Assembly: GCA_021292105.1 (NCBI GenBank)
Contig: CM037871.1
Location: forward strand, 13,786,696 to 13,850,695
Direction of reading: 5' to 3'
Source of the DNA: Anadara kagoshimensis
Lineage: Eukaryota; Mollusca; Bivalvia; Arcoida; Arcidae
DNA: 64,000 nt
Made by a program: the position numbers and the translations under genes. Within the stretch, counting starts at the first letter, position 1. The number at the start of each line of letters is the position of its first letter. Positions 46,526-57,838 of the stretch are shown here, piece by piece. The notes under the pieces were generated by a model that saw nothing but the letters and a program-made list of their open reading frames with translations, was not told the origin of the DNA and ran no database searches.

Positions 46526-47260
46526 TTAATTTTTTTCAGTCTCGCTTTCAACATCGCTGACCTCGTCTGCTTCATCATAATCATCACTCATATCATCTGT
46601 TTCATCACCATGGTCATCATCATCACCATCATCATCTTGACTTCTAATCAAAGTTTCAATTATATCATTGATTAAACGTTTTCGCAATTTAACCGCCTGC
46701 TGGATGACTTCAAACGGTTTCATTTCGAAATCAATCTCAAGCCGCTGGGCTGTTTTCATGATTTTAAGGTGCACGGGGTCATGGTTTAATTTATCCACGT
46801 TGATTAACAACTCGACATCGGCTTTTCTAAAATCTTTACCTTATTCTGGCAAATAGTCTCGTATTGCTTTTCGACGAGCTTCACTTCGAGCGTAACCGTC
46901 TTGTGTATATGATTTCATTGCATCTTGTAATTTTGCATTGTCTCTGAATACTTGACCACCAATAAGTTTAGCCCACACTTGACTACTAGATACTTTTGCT
47001 TTTTGGCTCGGGCGTCCTCCTATCTGCTCCGCTTTGCGTGTATTGGATCTAAAATAAGTGCACCAATTTTATATACGTCGCTGAACATCACTGCAATTAT
47101 CAAACACGAGTCCACAATCATCGCAAGATGGCATACTTTCGTATTCTTGATAGGTTGGTATCACTGCAGTCTGTGTTGCAACAGTTGGTTTTTCAGACAT
47201 CCTTTCAGTCCAAGTGTTTTCTTGTATTTTATTGTTTGGAGAAACGACCGGTGTTTTAAA
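46526..47260 (-). pseudogene. Polinton accessory protein: zinc-finger-like N-part, acidic tail
   Basis: Minus strand. CDDCGLVFDNCSDVQRRI near 47120-47070 resembles a C2H2-type finger but reaches a stop. After a frame change come KADRIGGRPSQKAKVSSSQV and a helical part up to 46850, where one stop lies. The last open part (46810-46526, 94 codons) ends in a run of Asp/Glu (SQDDDGDDDDHGDE). I have seen similar proteins near Polinton integrases but know no function. A role in DNA or capsid handling would be speculation. Confidence 0.5.
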
Positions 47261-47439
47261 TGCGTTATTTACTGTTGAATTTAGAAGAACAGCTGTTGTT
47301 TTACTGGTATTCTCCGACGGATTTAGAAAACCAGCTGTTTTTCTTCTAATTTCAAATCATTCACTTTACTAGTTGAATTTGCAACTGTTGTAAAATGTTT
47401 TCTCTCAATCTATTATTTTCCGATGTAGTCGGTTTTAAA

Positions 47440-47720
47440 TCCACCAATAAAAAGCCTCTCTCTTACATAGTATCTTTATCAAATTTATCCATGAAAATTT
47501 GACTTTTTCCGGGATACATTTGACTGGCTAGCGTCAGGATCTGTTGTTTATCAACCGAGTTTTTAAAAAGTACTAAATAATGACAGTTTCTTCTTTGAGT
47601 TGAGTCTTTACTGAAGTATAAATTCCTGAGTTATGGCTAAAACAGTCAAATTCCTATGGTGGCTCTCTTCCGTAAGCAATTCGTTAATTGTACGGTCCTC
47701 TCTATAACATAATATAAAGG
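47440..47720 (-). pseudogene. Polinton packaging ATPase, C-terminal fragment
   Basis: On the minus strand, LTVLAITQEF (about 47645), then NCHYLVLFKN and ILTLASQMYPGK (about 47590-47500), then after a stop and frame change GFLLVDLKPTT. This matches the C-terminal half of the FtsK/HerA-type ATPase of Polintons, which is thought to package DNA into capsids. The P-loop half is not visible, so the gene is truncated, and it carries at least two frame breaks. Confidence 0.65.
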
Positions 47721-47829
47721 CTGCCACCTCTTGTAAAGCCAAAAAATTCGATCAGGTTGTGGTTCAATCAGCTTGTCGGTCCTGTAAATAATGCTGTGAA
47801 AGGATGTTTAAACTTAAACTCATTTAGTT

Positions 47830-48085
47830 TCGATAGATAATAGGCAGGCCGCCGATGCTGTTGCTGCTGCTGCTGCTGCTCTGCTGCTGCTTAGGATCCT
47901 CATAGTAGGGCCTTGATAATTGCTGCTGCTCCTGCTGCTGCTGCCTAGGATCATCATAGTAAGGCTACGATAATTGCTGCTGCTGCCTAGGATCATCATA
48001 GTAAGGCTGCGATAATTGCTGCTGCTGCTGCTTAGGATCATCATAGTAGGGCCTTGATAATTGCTGCTGCTGCTGCTGCTGGTGG
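47830..48085 (-). pseudogene. Gln-rich tandem-repeat coding remnant
   Basis: On the minus strand, four repeats of a block of 42-54 bp encode QQQQLSRPYYDDPK-like units, with one stop (TAG) in the third. Clean periodicity in codons and conservation of the PYYDDP core suggest it was translated. It is inside the Polinton, between the ATPase and the PC4-like gene. The function is unknown; it could be a disordered region of a structural protein. Confidence 0.5.
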
Positions 48086-48750
48086 GATTCTAATATGTTT
48101 AACTGTTTCTGTGTGTTGTGTATTACTTTTGTGTGTCTTCTTAAATCATTTGGCTATACGTATGATTTTTTTTTATATATTATACATTTGTGTGACATGT
48201 TGTCACTTCAAATTCTTCCAAGTAAATGCTAGGTTTACCTTTTGAAAAAATATATACAGAAAAAGAGCCGCTGTTTTTTTTTCAATCGGGTGCCATAGGA
48301 CCTCGATTATCAGAGTCATATAAAATTCACACGTTACCCTTCTCATCATAGCAAGATTCCTAAGCACCATAAGTTTTCTTCTAATAAATAGTCGCCTCCT
48401 TTGTTAATGTGGCGTAAAACACCATAAGGTTATAAGCTCAACATTTGTCATTGATGTTTTTTTGTGATTTTTTACTTTAAAGTACATTATTATCGCTACA
48501 TTTTTTTCAAGATTGGAATATTAACCAAACAACTAACAAAAGTATAATTTATTTTCTTTATTTCAAATGATTTAAATGGTTATTTTACATTGAATAACAC
48601 ATAATATTTACAAAAACAGCAGCTGTTCTTCTCAATTACACATTGAATTACATACACTTTTTACTAAAAGAGCGGCTGTTCTTCTTAATTCTATATTAAA
48701 TTACATACAATTTTTAACAACAGCTATTCTTCTCAATTACACCTTGTTTT

Positions 48751-49195
48751 TCAATCTGAGACATATTTATCCAGATAGTCAGTACTCTGTCTTACAGAAT
48801 TCCATTGGTTAAATGTTAGGGCAATACACGTTTTTGATGGAACCAGAGTTTGTTTTCCATGCGGGATAAACCACTTTCTTATGTCCACCACTTGAAATGG
48901 TTTCTTGATATTCACGAATATATACCTACCCAAGTCGATCATGACTCCCATTTCATAACCGTTAAAAACATATTCTTTGTCAAAATTGTCAATGCAATAT
49001 TGAATTTCATTCCAGTGTACCTAGTGTAGTAAATTTCATTGTTCTACACTTAAAGCAATTTCCTTTCTAGTAGGATAATAACCGTGTTCGCCTTTACTAT
49101 ATTGACGAATGTGTATTAAATATGGTCGTTATATCTTTGTGCAACCGCAAAACGATAATTTCCGATATTTAGAAGACACAAATCTCTTCTGACTG
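48751..49195 (-). pseudogene. PC4-like ssDNA-binding protein, two domains, frameshifted
   Basis: Domain 1 (49195-49025, minus): an acceptor TTGTTGTAG precedes EIKLTVRRDLCLLNIGNYRF, then after a stop LIHIRQYSKGEHGYYPTRK and IALSVEQ. Domain 2 (48951-48751): VMIDLGRYIFVNIKKPFQVV, DIRKWF, then KTCIALTFNQWNSV. The pattern (G-x-Y-R/I-F-V, IR-x-y/f, P-T/S-K-x-x-I-A-L-T/S-x-x-Q-W) is that of the transcriptional coactivator PC4/SUB1 fold, which binds single-stranded DNA. Two domains in a row are unusual. The first exon probably lies in the right TIR (49690-49740). Confidence 0.7.
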
Positions 49196-49689
49196 TTAGC
49201 TTTATTTCCTACAACAAAAATCAATATTATTCATTAAATATTAACAATAAATACACTCTTATCAACCGGATTTTTTATTAATAACATATCTATTTCCTGG
49301 GTTTTATAACCTGTTTGTACGCTTTAAAGTTTAATATATTTTCCCGATAATTTAATGTGTGTGTGTGTTTTTGCACTTTAACCCCGCTGGCATATTGTTT
49401 TGATGGACAATTTAAATTAAATACAATGCTCAAGTCTCGCCTTTAAAAAAGAATGATAATAAGGTTATGCACCATTGAATGAACTTTATTTAATGTAACT
49501 CGTTCTTTTGACAGGTATCGCATATTTAAATGTAAATATATAGACTTGCACACTGACGTGTTTTAAAATAATATGGCATTTTAAGGGGGATAATCGTACG
49601 GCGCGCAATATAAATTCATTTACAGGGTTTTAAGGAATAATTCTATGATTTGCGTTTATTACACCCTAGTGTTAATTTTTCAGCAATCC

Positions 49690-50119
49690 TCACAGATGAT
49701 CAATTTCTATTTCAAAATTTCCTTCGTCTAAATCGTCCATATAAGTTTTAAAATATAAACGTCCAAATACAAGCAATAATTGCGCTTAAAGTGACTAAAT
49801 AACACTTGCGCAATATTGTCTGAAAGCAAAAAGCTCCAATGCGTTTATTGGTCCATTTATACCAGACCGCGTATTATGAATTAATTCTCATAATAAAGTG
49901 ATGCATTATGTCCATATAAGGAAATCAATATTTAAATGAATAAGAATTAAAGAAATCAAATTGGCCGCACAATGAGCAGATGTCCAATAAAAGCAGATGT
50001 GCCGTATTTTTAGATAGAGCGGTGCAGTTACTAGGGGCGGTGCAGTTACTAGGACGGTGCTCAGTGGCGGTGCAATTTTGCTCCAACCCCCCTACCTATA
50101 AAGCCCCGTCTACACTACT
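49690..50119. repeat. Polinton right TIR
   Basis: Inverted match to 42001-42240 plus 43668-43880. The minus strand holds the start of the acidic first exon (ATG at 49740-49738, MDDLDEGNFEIEIDHL), which here meets a stop after 16 codons. The outer 180 bp are almost identical to the left end, which suggests the insertion is not very old. Confidence 0.8.
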
Positions 50120-50125
50120 CATAGG

Positions 50126-51507
50126 TATGTGTTTACTCGATAACTTTACCTATGATTGATGTCGTATAGAAGCAGGTCTGGACGTGCACTTAATCTTTAT
50201 ACGTCCAACGCACCTGCGTTTGACGGTATCGGTGACCCTTAAACTAGGGAAAGATCTTATCAGGTCACGGATGATGAACGTGAATCAAACGGAATAAGAT
50301 CTAATCAGCCCCTTAGATTTATTGAGAGGGGCTAAAAGGGGCAATAATAAATGATGGAAGGGGCACTGCGCTCAGAGAGGTCTATGTAAGAAATAACTGT
50401 GGGAACGGAAGTTCGATCAAACTGTACAGTTGTCGGTAGCTCTGTTTTCTGAAGCGAGACACGAACATGGCTGAAACGATTGGCGAGTACTTTTTAACCA
50501 ACAATAATCATACACAGTAATATCTTGAACAAACTTTTACGGAGAAATTTAACGATGGAAATTGAACATTTCAAGAAATCGCTATCATATATATCTGCAT
50601 TAATCGACTATAACGATACTTGAACACGAGAGAAATCAACAAAACACCCCGACTGGTCGCGAAAATAACGCATAAATTCTCCGATATTTTGTATTTTCTA
50701 TTGAAACAAACAACTCTCAAGGCAACGTAAGCATAAAAATACACAGTATTAAGAAGCCACCACGCTCTTGTAAATATCTATTGCTAAAAATAAGATTTTT
50801 CTTTGCACCTGGGAAGTTGTATACTGTACAGGTAGCTCAAATTTCTCTGTCCAGGTAGCTCGAAATAATTCAATGCTGTTTTCATTATTTATTGACTGCG
50901 ATTTTAGCTACTAGATGCTGAATATCTTCATATTGCATTTTTTTTTAATTTCATGTTAACGAAAATAAAATATAGTCCATTTAGTAAAAATTAACAGTTT
51001 GATTTCTAACTAATTGCAACAGCAAATATTTTGTTACTAATATGCTCTTGAATACATTAAATCTTTATGGGAATAAATCTACAAAATCTGGGAAAGCAGT
51101 ATTAATTTCTTACGGGATGGGGTCTATAGACAAGGGTCATAACTCTTGTTAAACCGGTGGGACTTTAGTTACGCAGTTACTACCTCTAAAATAAATAAAT
51201 CTGTAATGTTAAGTGCCTGCTACGACACAAATAACATGATCTAGGTAAAGTGATGGGTTACGTTAGATTTTTAGTTAATTGGGAAATTAATTGATTATTG
51301 AAACAAGTAGGTAACCCGTCACGCATGAGCCCCTACTGTTCAATAGGAACGTTATGTTCAGATTTTTTTTAAAGTTCTCATGAACTTTTAGAATATTATA
51401 TTGCATTTCGACAATGTCTCGATCATGTCCTGATTGCAAAAATAAAAAGGAATAATATTGTTTATTGATCAAGTTTGAATTGATCATATTTATTGAACAA
51501 TAGTGAT

Positions 51508-51512
<5 letters not shown>
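50126..51512. other. Non-coding stretch
   Basis: No gene or clear repeat is recognised. It includes unique-looking sequence around 50140-50480. Confidence 0.55.
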
Positions 51513-51550
<38 letters not shown>

Positions 51551-51685
51551 AACGTTACACATGGCCTTGTCCTTACCAGTGCCAGGTTTATATTGCATTC
51601 TTTTCACAGTTCAGGTCGATGAATAAAATAAAATAAAATAAAATAAAATAAAATAGATGAATAAAATAAAATAAAATAAAATTTA
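51513..51685. repeat. (TC)n and (AAATA)n microsatellites
   Basis: (TC)18 at 51513-51548, then two AAATA-type tracts at 51624-51654 and 51661-51682. Confidence 0.95.
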
Positions 51686-52504
51686 TTTATTAAGTATATA
51701 ATAAAGCTAAAATGAAATGTTTTAACGGAGATTTATTTCTTATTTAATTTTTTGCTAGATTGCATTGTTGATGCTGAGAAAATATCTTAAACCATTATAA
51801 TTATTATTATTATTATTCATTTATTAATTAAAACGTTTATATAGCTTGAATAGAATATTTAAAAACGCTGATTTAATTTTTATTTAAACTTGGAGTAAGA
51901 ATATAAGACCCCAACAAAACGCATTTAAAATAAATACTCGAAACATTTATAAAATGGTTTAAAACACAAAGTATTCTTAAACAAGATCAAACGAATCTAC
52001 TCACGATAACAACGAACCAAACAGAATGAAAACACAACAAGAAAAGAAATGATTTCGTGCAAATTTTCAATTAGCTGGTACACATGTTAAATTTTTTCAT
52101 CGTTTTATAACGAAATGCATTCAAGTCATTAGTGTTTAAATACTGATTGTAATCCGTCTGCGTTTAGCCAGAGACATATAAAACCCCGATTGGATTTTTG
52201 TTGATCTATAATCACTTATTGCTCTCCCAAATTGGAATTATCTAACAGGCCACGCTCGACCGAACAAAACTACCATCTTTATAACTGTAAAGTATATCAC
52301 ACCTGTATCGTATATAAAGATGGTCAGTATAGACGATTCTATTTTTCGATACAAGTAGAGTTATCTTTCTTTATAACTAGAGGGCGCTATTACGCCAGCC
52401 ATTACAAGACTGATTCAGTTATTGTTTACAGTAGCGACGTAATATATACATGTGTGTAAATCGAAACTTAATTGTAACTCTTAGCAAATTAATTGCCTTA
52501 CGTA

Positions 52505-52605
52505 TCTGGAGGAGGAAAACGCTGTGCTATCGTAGGTTGTCACAACAACCAAAAGAAGATCTACGAATGGAAAAAACGAATATGTGCCGAACTAGAGGAG
52601 GACTA
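52505..52605 (+). pseudogene. THAP-type zinc-finger fragment
   Basis: The frame GGGKRCAIVGCHNNQKKIYE, then WKKRICAELEED, and a stop gives the C-x4-C start and the Trp of a THAP domain, a DNA-binding finger common in P-element and Kolobok transposases. The second Cys/His half is absent. It may be one exon. Confidence 0.5.
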
Positions 52606-53007
52606 AAAGTTTTAAAAAAATAATAATAAAGTAAATCAAGATCACATTTGATGTAATTTTTAATGTCGAGTTCAGAAATGCTTGTTTACACACTTGTCAA
52701 GATTATTTCACTTTTTACCCATCAAGTTACTTACAAATGTATATAAAAATTGCTGCTGAAAAAAACATGTACCGGTATTTGACAAAAGAACTGGGAGCAA
52801 AATTTCTTGACTTGACAGGGGTTTAACCCATGGACTGTCACTCTCAAGACGTTCAAGAAGTAATTGGCCTGATCGACTTCTCATATGCTAAGAATTTGAG
52901 ATTCTTTATTCAAATTGAACAATAACATCATAAAGACTATCTAGAAGAGTATTTAGCATCTTCAATCAGATTATAATATAAAAAAAGTTAAAAAACTAAA
53001 TATATGA

Positions 53008-53437
53008 TTATGTACAAAATTTCTTGTATTCATCACAGAGGATAAACCTTCCCGCCTGAAAATCATCCACTAAACGGACAAGCATATGTTTAAAGTAAAA
53101 TGATCTTACTCTGGGTAAGAGTTGATTGATGAATTCCTCATCATAATTCACATCAATTGTGACATGTTTCACGGGATCAGAATTCCATACAAAAAACTTG
53201 CATTTTATTATATTGGTGCAGTGCATTTGCATCTGAACCTTGTAATAATAACCTTTTTCTCTCCTTTTTGTTAATTTCATAACCCTGTTGTGTTTTTATT
53301 ATGTCATAGTTCTTCGAATCGCTGGTCAGTTCACTAATTGGTTTTAATGGGCATTTTATCTCCAACAATGTTTCGTTTAAAACAACTCCATCTGGACTTG
53401 CAGATCGGAGAGAAATGTTTATGTACAACTGTGCCAA
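53008..53437 (-). pseudogene. YqaJ/lambda-exonuclease-type nuclease, one frameshift
   Basis: Two overlapping minus-strand frames form one domain: ASPDGVVLNETLLEIKCP (the D...E-x-K catalytic pattern, about 53395-53345) and, after a frameshift near 53230, YYYKVQMQMHCTNIIKCKFF, VWNSDPVKHVTIDVNYDEEF, ending in a Phe/Tyr-rich helix at 53008. SPDG-x(n)-EIKCP followed by YY-x-Q-x-Q-M is diagnostic of the YqaJ-like exonuclease family. These nucleases are often fused to THAP or SWIM zinc fingers in invertebrate repeats. Catalytic residues are kept, but the frame is broken. Confidence 0.75.
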
Positions 53438-53929
53438 TGGTATTTACAGTGCTGTTGTGAACATTTTTATTTTGGTTCTGATAATTTTCCGTGTTCTGTG
53501 GCAGTGTTTCACTTGAATCGAGTATATAAATGATTATTAACCAATTCTATTTTTTAATATCGAATCACGGTAGCCCCGGAGCATGTTCTAATAAATTACA
53601 TTCCCTACAGGCAGCGCCTGTGATGTACTGTGTATACTTACAACACCTATCAAATGTTATCGGATATATTTTTAATTAAATTTAATTATATAATTAATGC
53701 ATTCCAATCATTGGTTACCCTGTGCCGACTTACAATGTCCCGGAGGTCTACTTTCGGTTTTACTTTTCCAACAGTGTTAAACAATTAAATCTGATAATAG
53801 GGATTAGTACTAAATATACATTGATGTATATCAGTCATCATATCGAAATCTTTATTTCTAAATAAAATGCGGCGAATGCTAATTAGAAAAAACAAACTGT
53901 ATGAAAACACTATCGATGTTTAATAGGAA

Positions 53930-54185
53930 TCATTCTTGTAATTGCGGACGGTCACGTGGTTTCAAGATGGATGCGCCCATTGATTTGACGATAGAAGCGA
54001 CTTCTAATGTAAGGGCAGATAACCCTTCAGATCGGGCCTCGATTTCTGCGTATGGTTGTGGACCATGGAGAGAACAATAGAAATTAATTACAGATAAACT
54101 AAAGTCTGTTCCAAAAGAAGATGAAATAATGCAAATGATACAAGCACCAAACAACCAATTTAACGAGAATTCAATTTTTTTTGTT
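53930..54185 (+). other. Short open start and a sequence shared with 19.55-19.68 kb
   Basis: ATG 53969 opens 37 codons (MDAPIDLTIEATSNVRADNP...). From 54052 the DNA (GGTTGTGGACCATGGAGAGA, ACAATAGAAATTAATTACAG) matches 19550-19680. Its first part is inverted at 55737-55795. It is probably repeat-derived. Confidence 0.4.
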
Positions 54186-54230
54186 TTTATCTGAAAACAG
54201 ATTTCAAACTACTAGTATTGAAGGTATCTG

Positions 54231-55341
54231 GTCAACTCGTTCCAATTCCAACTCGTTCCAACTGATTTTCGCCAACTCGTTTCAACTTTTTTACCAACTC
54301 GTTCCAACTTTTTTACCAACTCGTTCCAACTTTTTCACAAACTCATTCCAAATTTAAGAATTTTTAATGATTTTAGCTGTTACCAACTGGTTCAAACTTT
54401 TTATATAATTAAATAATTAAGGATCTTCTAATTTTTAATTGATCACAACGTTGCCCAGCTCTAACCACGTAGAGGTATCGTCCTCTTCAAAAGCCATAAT
54501 AGTCCAGAGTTCCAAAATATAATATATATTGCAGATATTTGGTTTTTTTATGTTACATTTTTCTTTATATTTTCTTCTTTTTCTTTTCTTTTTTATTTTT
54601 TTGTATCTTTCTTCATTTCTTTTCTTGTTGTGTTTATTATTTTTTCATTCTGTTTGGTTCGTTGTTATCGTGAGTAGATTCGTTTGATCTTGTTTAAGAA
54701 TACTTTGTGTTTTAAACCATTTTCATGTATTTTTCACGCACACTTGTCGGTAAAAAGAGGAAAGAAAACATAATTTTTCAATCGCACACTGTTATTTAAA
54801 AAACAAGTAAAGATTTTATTTGCGAAACTAAAATTCCTTTAAAAAATAAAAGATGTGCTGCTAATACGCTTGTTAGCCAGACAAACTATATCCGTTTATC
54901 TGTTTATGGTGCCGATCTACCTAATAGTTCTGACAGTCTTGATAAACAAAGACATAGCAATTAATTTTGATCACAATACGTAATATTATTTATTATTTAT
55001 CTGTTATATAATTCATTTGTTAATTTAATTGGTTATCTATATTATGCTATTCTTAGTGCGTTAGGTTTAATAATGTGTGTTTATAATCAATTGAAATAAA
55101 GGAAATTATGGGGAATAATTTATCTATTAAAATAAAATAAAATAAGATAAAATAAAAGTAAATTAAATAGAAAATAAAATAAAATAAAAACGCATGTAGA
55201 TCTAATCAACTTAATTGAGAAATTTGGTATGAGTTGGTAGTTGTAACGAGTTGGCAAAAAAAGTTGGAACGAGTTGGTAATTTCAGAGAGTTGGAACGAG
55301 TTGGAAGTTACAAAGAGATGGAACGAGTTGTATTTGAAACG
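54231..55341. mobile_element. 1.1-kb element whose inverted ends are arrays of GTTGGAACGAGTTGG
   Basis: The left end (54231-54352) holds six to seven copies of CAACTCGTTCCAACTTTTT-like units. The right end (55222-55341) holds the inverse, GTTGGAACGAGTTGG, again in several copies. There is no coding capacity; the interior includes (AAATA)n at 55130-55190. It is flanked by CTAGTATTG on both sides (54213 and 55342 area), which could be a target duplication. Confidence 0.6.
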
Positions 55342-55852
55342 AGTTGACTAGTATTGGTATTGAAGATGTTAGCAAAAATATTTCAATAATAATAATAATA
55401 ATAATAAAATTAGTTTATTGACGTGTCACTTACAATCATACTATAAAATTTTTGATATATACATAAATTATACTAAAATATATGATTATATCCAGCCATA
55501 AAAATGTGTTATGAGACAGTGACTATAAAACCATTATATATACATTGTACATATTGATAAAAACGTTTTTCTAGGTTGTATGGGACCATGACTTAATAAA
55601 GCATTAAAACCATCATTATAAGTAGAACTACTAAAATTTTCAATAAACGCGTTTGCTTACTGTAAGATAATAAAGGAAGCAGAAGTCGATTTCACCTGTA
55701 ATACACTAATGTGTCCGACTTGCAGAGATCAATTCAGACGCAGAAATCGAGGCACGATCTAAAGGGCTATCTGCCCTTACATTAGAAGTCGCCCTATACT
55801 GACCATCTTTATACTAGTATACGGATACAGGTGTGATATACTTTACAGTTAT

Positions 55853-55956
55853 TTTTTGTTTTTTTTTTTCTTTTATTATATAAGAATAACAGAATAACAA
55901 TAAATATATAAATACAATTAAATGAATTAAATAATGATATGAATTACATAATGATT

Positions 55957-55988
<32 letters not shown>

Positions 55989-56837
55989 TATCATAATAAT
56001 AAGACATGTGCTTTATTGAATGATAAGCATAGCATGTAAGAAGTGATTGGGTCATTCCCTGCCTACAATTCTCAGCAATGACTATTATCCAATAGAAGCT
56101 TGGTCATGAGGTAGAGTGAGTTTTTTAATAATTATAGTAACAATAATAATAATGGATAATAATAATGATAATACACAAGGGTATGTGCATTTAATAATAA
56201 TAATAATAATTATCATCCAATAGAATAAGGTTTATCCAGTGATAATAATAATAATAATAATAATTCGACATTTGCTATGTTGAATGACAAGCAGAGCAGG
56301 TACAATGGTGGTTAGTCGATTTCTATGCCTACAGTCACTGCAATGCTTATCATCCAAACAAAGCTATGGCTGGTGGTGGATATGGGGTATTTTTTCAAGT
56401 AAAGAAATTCAATAAAATAATACAAAACCAGTCATTTTGACTACACAAATATTACAATATGTATATAACTTTAAGTGTTTACAATATCAGATATGACTAT
56501 GTAATAATTTCAAAAGATAAAGTGTGTGTCTATATTTTTTTCATAAGATTGATAACAGTGGCATAAAAAGACAAGCTACTTTTGAGAAAATTAATTAATT
56601 CTTTTTCTGTTTCTTTCTGTCCATCAAAGCGACATTTCATTTTATACTTATAAATTTTAAAGGCAATAAAAGAAATAACATTATTAAGAGAGAATATTTT
56701 ATCATTCTGCTGATGAAAGAAACCAAGAACAATATTTTTCCATGAAATACGAATTTTTAGGATGACACCAATTTTAGACCAAAGTCTATCAACATTTTTG
56801 CAAGAGAAAAGTAGGTGCTCTGAATTTTCATTACAAG
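55853..56837 (-). mobile_element. 5'-truncated LINE with 11-bp target duplication
   Basis: TTTACAGTTAT is present on both sides (55842-55852 and 56838-56848). On the minus strand, sequence opens with NENSEHLLFSCKNVDRLWSK (the C-terminal Cys/His region of a LINE ORF2) and ILKIRISWKN, ending about 56530. A 3' UTR with TTA-rich repeats follows, and the end is an A-rich tail (T-rich on +, 55853-55876). It interrupts the right arm of the 51.8-57.2 kb inverted repeat. Confidence 0.75.
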
Positions 56838-57838
56838 TTTACAGTTATAAAGGTGGTAGTTTTGTTCAGTCGAGCTTGACCTGTTACATAATTCCAATTT
56901 GGGAGAGCAATAAGTGATGCTAGATCAACAAAAATCCAATCGGGGTTTTATATGTCTCTGGCTAAACGCAGACAGATTATAATCAGTAATTAGACACTAA
57001 TGACTTGAATGCATCCCGTAATAAAGTGGTGGGAAAAAAATAACATGTGTAGCAGCTAATTGAAAATTTGCACGAAATCATAATTTTATAAATGTTTCAA
57101 GTATTTATTTGAAATACGTTTTCTCGGGGTCTTATATGCTTACTCTAAGTTAAAATAAATATTAAATCAGCGTTTTTAAATATTCCATTCTAGCTATATA
57201 TTAATGTTTTTATTTACATATTCAATAATTCTTGAGAACAAAACTATAGCTATAGTTTTAAGTAAATTTTATTTAAAATTGTCCATTATAATAACTGTAC
57301 AAGTCAAAAGATGAAAAAACAACTTTCAATGTTTTTTGTAATAATCTATCCTTATATCATATAAAGTGAAAAACAAATGACTGACATTGAATCACTTGAT
57401 GCAATGGTTTTAGATTTCACATTAAACTGTTTTATGAGATATTTTTACACCACATGAGAGAAAGTTAAATGATTTCATTATGTAACAATGAATAAAATTC
57501 TTAACGAGAGAGAGGGAGGGGGTACATTATTATGATGATAGTCTTGACAAATTGAAAACATAACATTTGAACAGTTGAACTCTTTGAAAAACTAATTATG
57601 TATTACCATTGTCATTAAATACATTTATCGAATGCATTTAATGGTAATATATATGGTGTTGATTGTAGAATGTCTTCGTAATCCAACGTGTGTTAAAATT
57701 TTACATAGGTTGTTTAGTCATTGTTTTAATACAAGTATTAACTTGTTTATTATGTTTAAAAACAGGCAACTCCTATACATTGTTTGTATAATAACATCAT
57801 CAATAATTTAAATAACAAGCACGTTAAGTGGCTGGGTT

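Larger units (their letters stand above)
42001..50119. mobile_element. Polinton/Maverick element, decayed, exact 6-bp TSD
   Basis: The element starts AGTAGTGTAGACGGGGCTTT (42001) and ends with the reverse complement (AAAGCCCCGTCTACACTACT, to 50119). CATAGG is duplicated on both sides (41995-42000 and 50120-50125). Polintons have AG...CT ends and make 6-bp duplications. Length is 8119 bp including a 1.43-kb insertion, against the usual 15-20 kb, so much is deleted; no DNA polymerase B is seen. Inside are remnants of integrase, packaging ATPase and other genes, nearly all on the minus strand. TIRs are highly similar for over 400 bp. A Penelope-like fragment is nested in the left part. Confidence 0.85.
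51830..57206. mobile_element. Inverted-repeat-bounded region with THAP and YqaJ remnants
   Basis: Sequence 51830-52345 recurs in inverted orientation at 57206-55797 once a nested LINE (55853-56837) is removed. Shared blocks include ATATTTAAAAACGCTGATTT, TTAGCCAGAGACATATAAAA and CACTTATTGCTCTCCCAAAT. An inner inverted pair lies at 53990-54048 and 55737-55795 (GCGACTTCTAATGTAAGGGC). Remnants of a THAP finger and a YqaJ nuclease lie between. I take the whole as a decayed DNA element with long inverted repeats; exact ends and target duplication could not be fixed. Confidence 0.55.

Noticed and set aside
47820..48044. Ser-rich protein with SSSSNYRSLTMM repeats
   Set aside because: Wrong frame of the CAG-type repeat; the Gln-rich frame shows the conserved PYYDDP units.
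51287..51607. 106-codon frame with Arg-Glu repeats
   Set aside because: It crosses a (TC)n microsatellite and has no other coding evidence.
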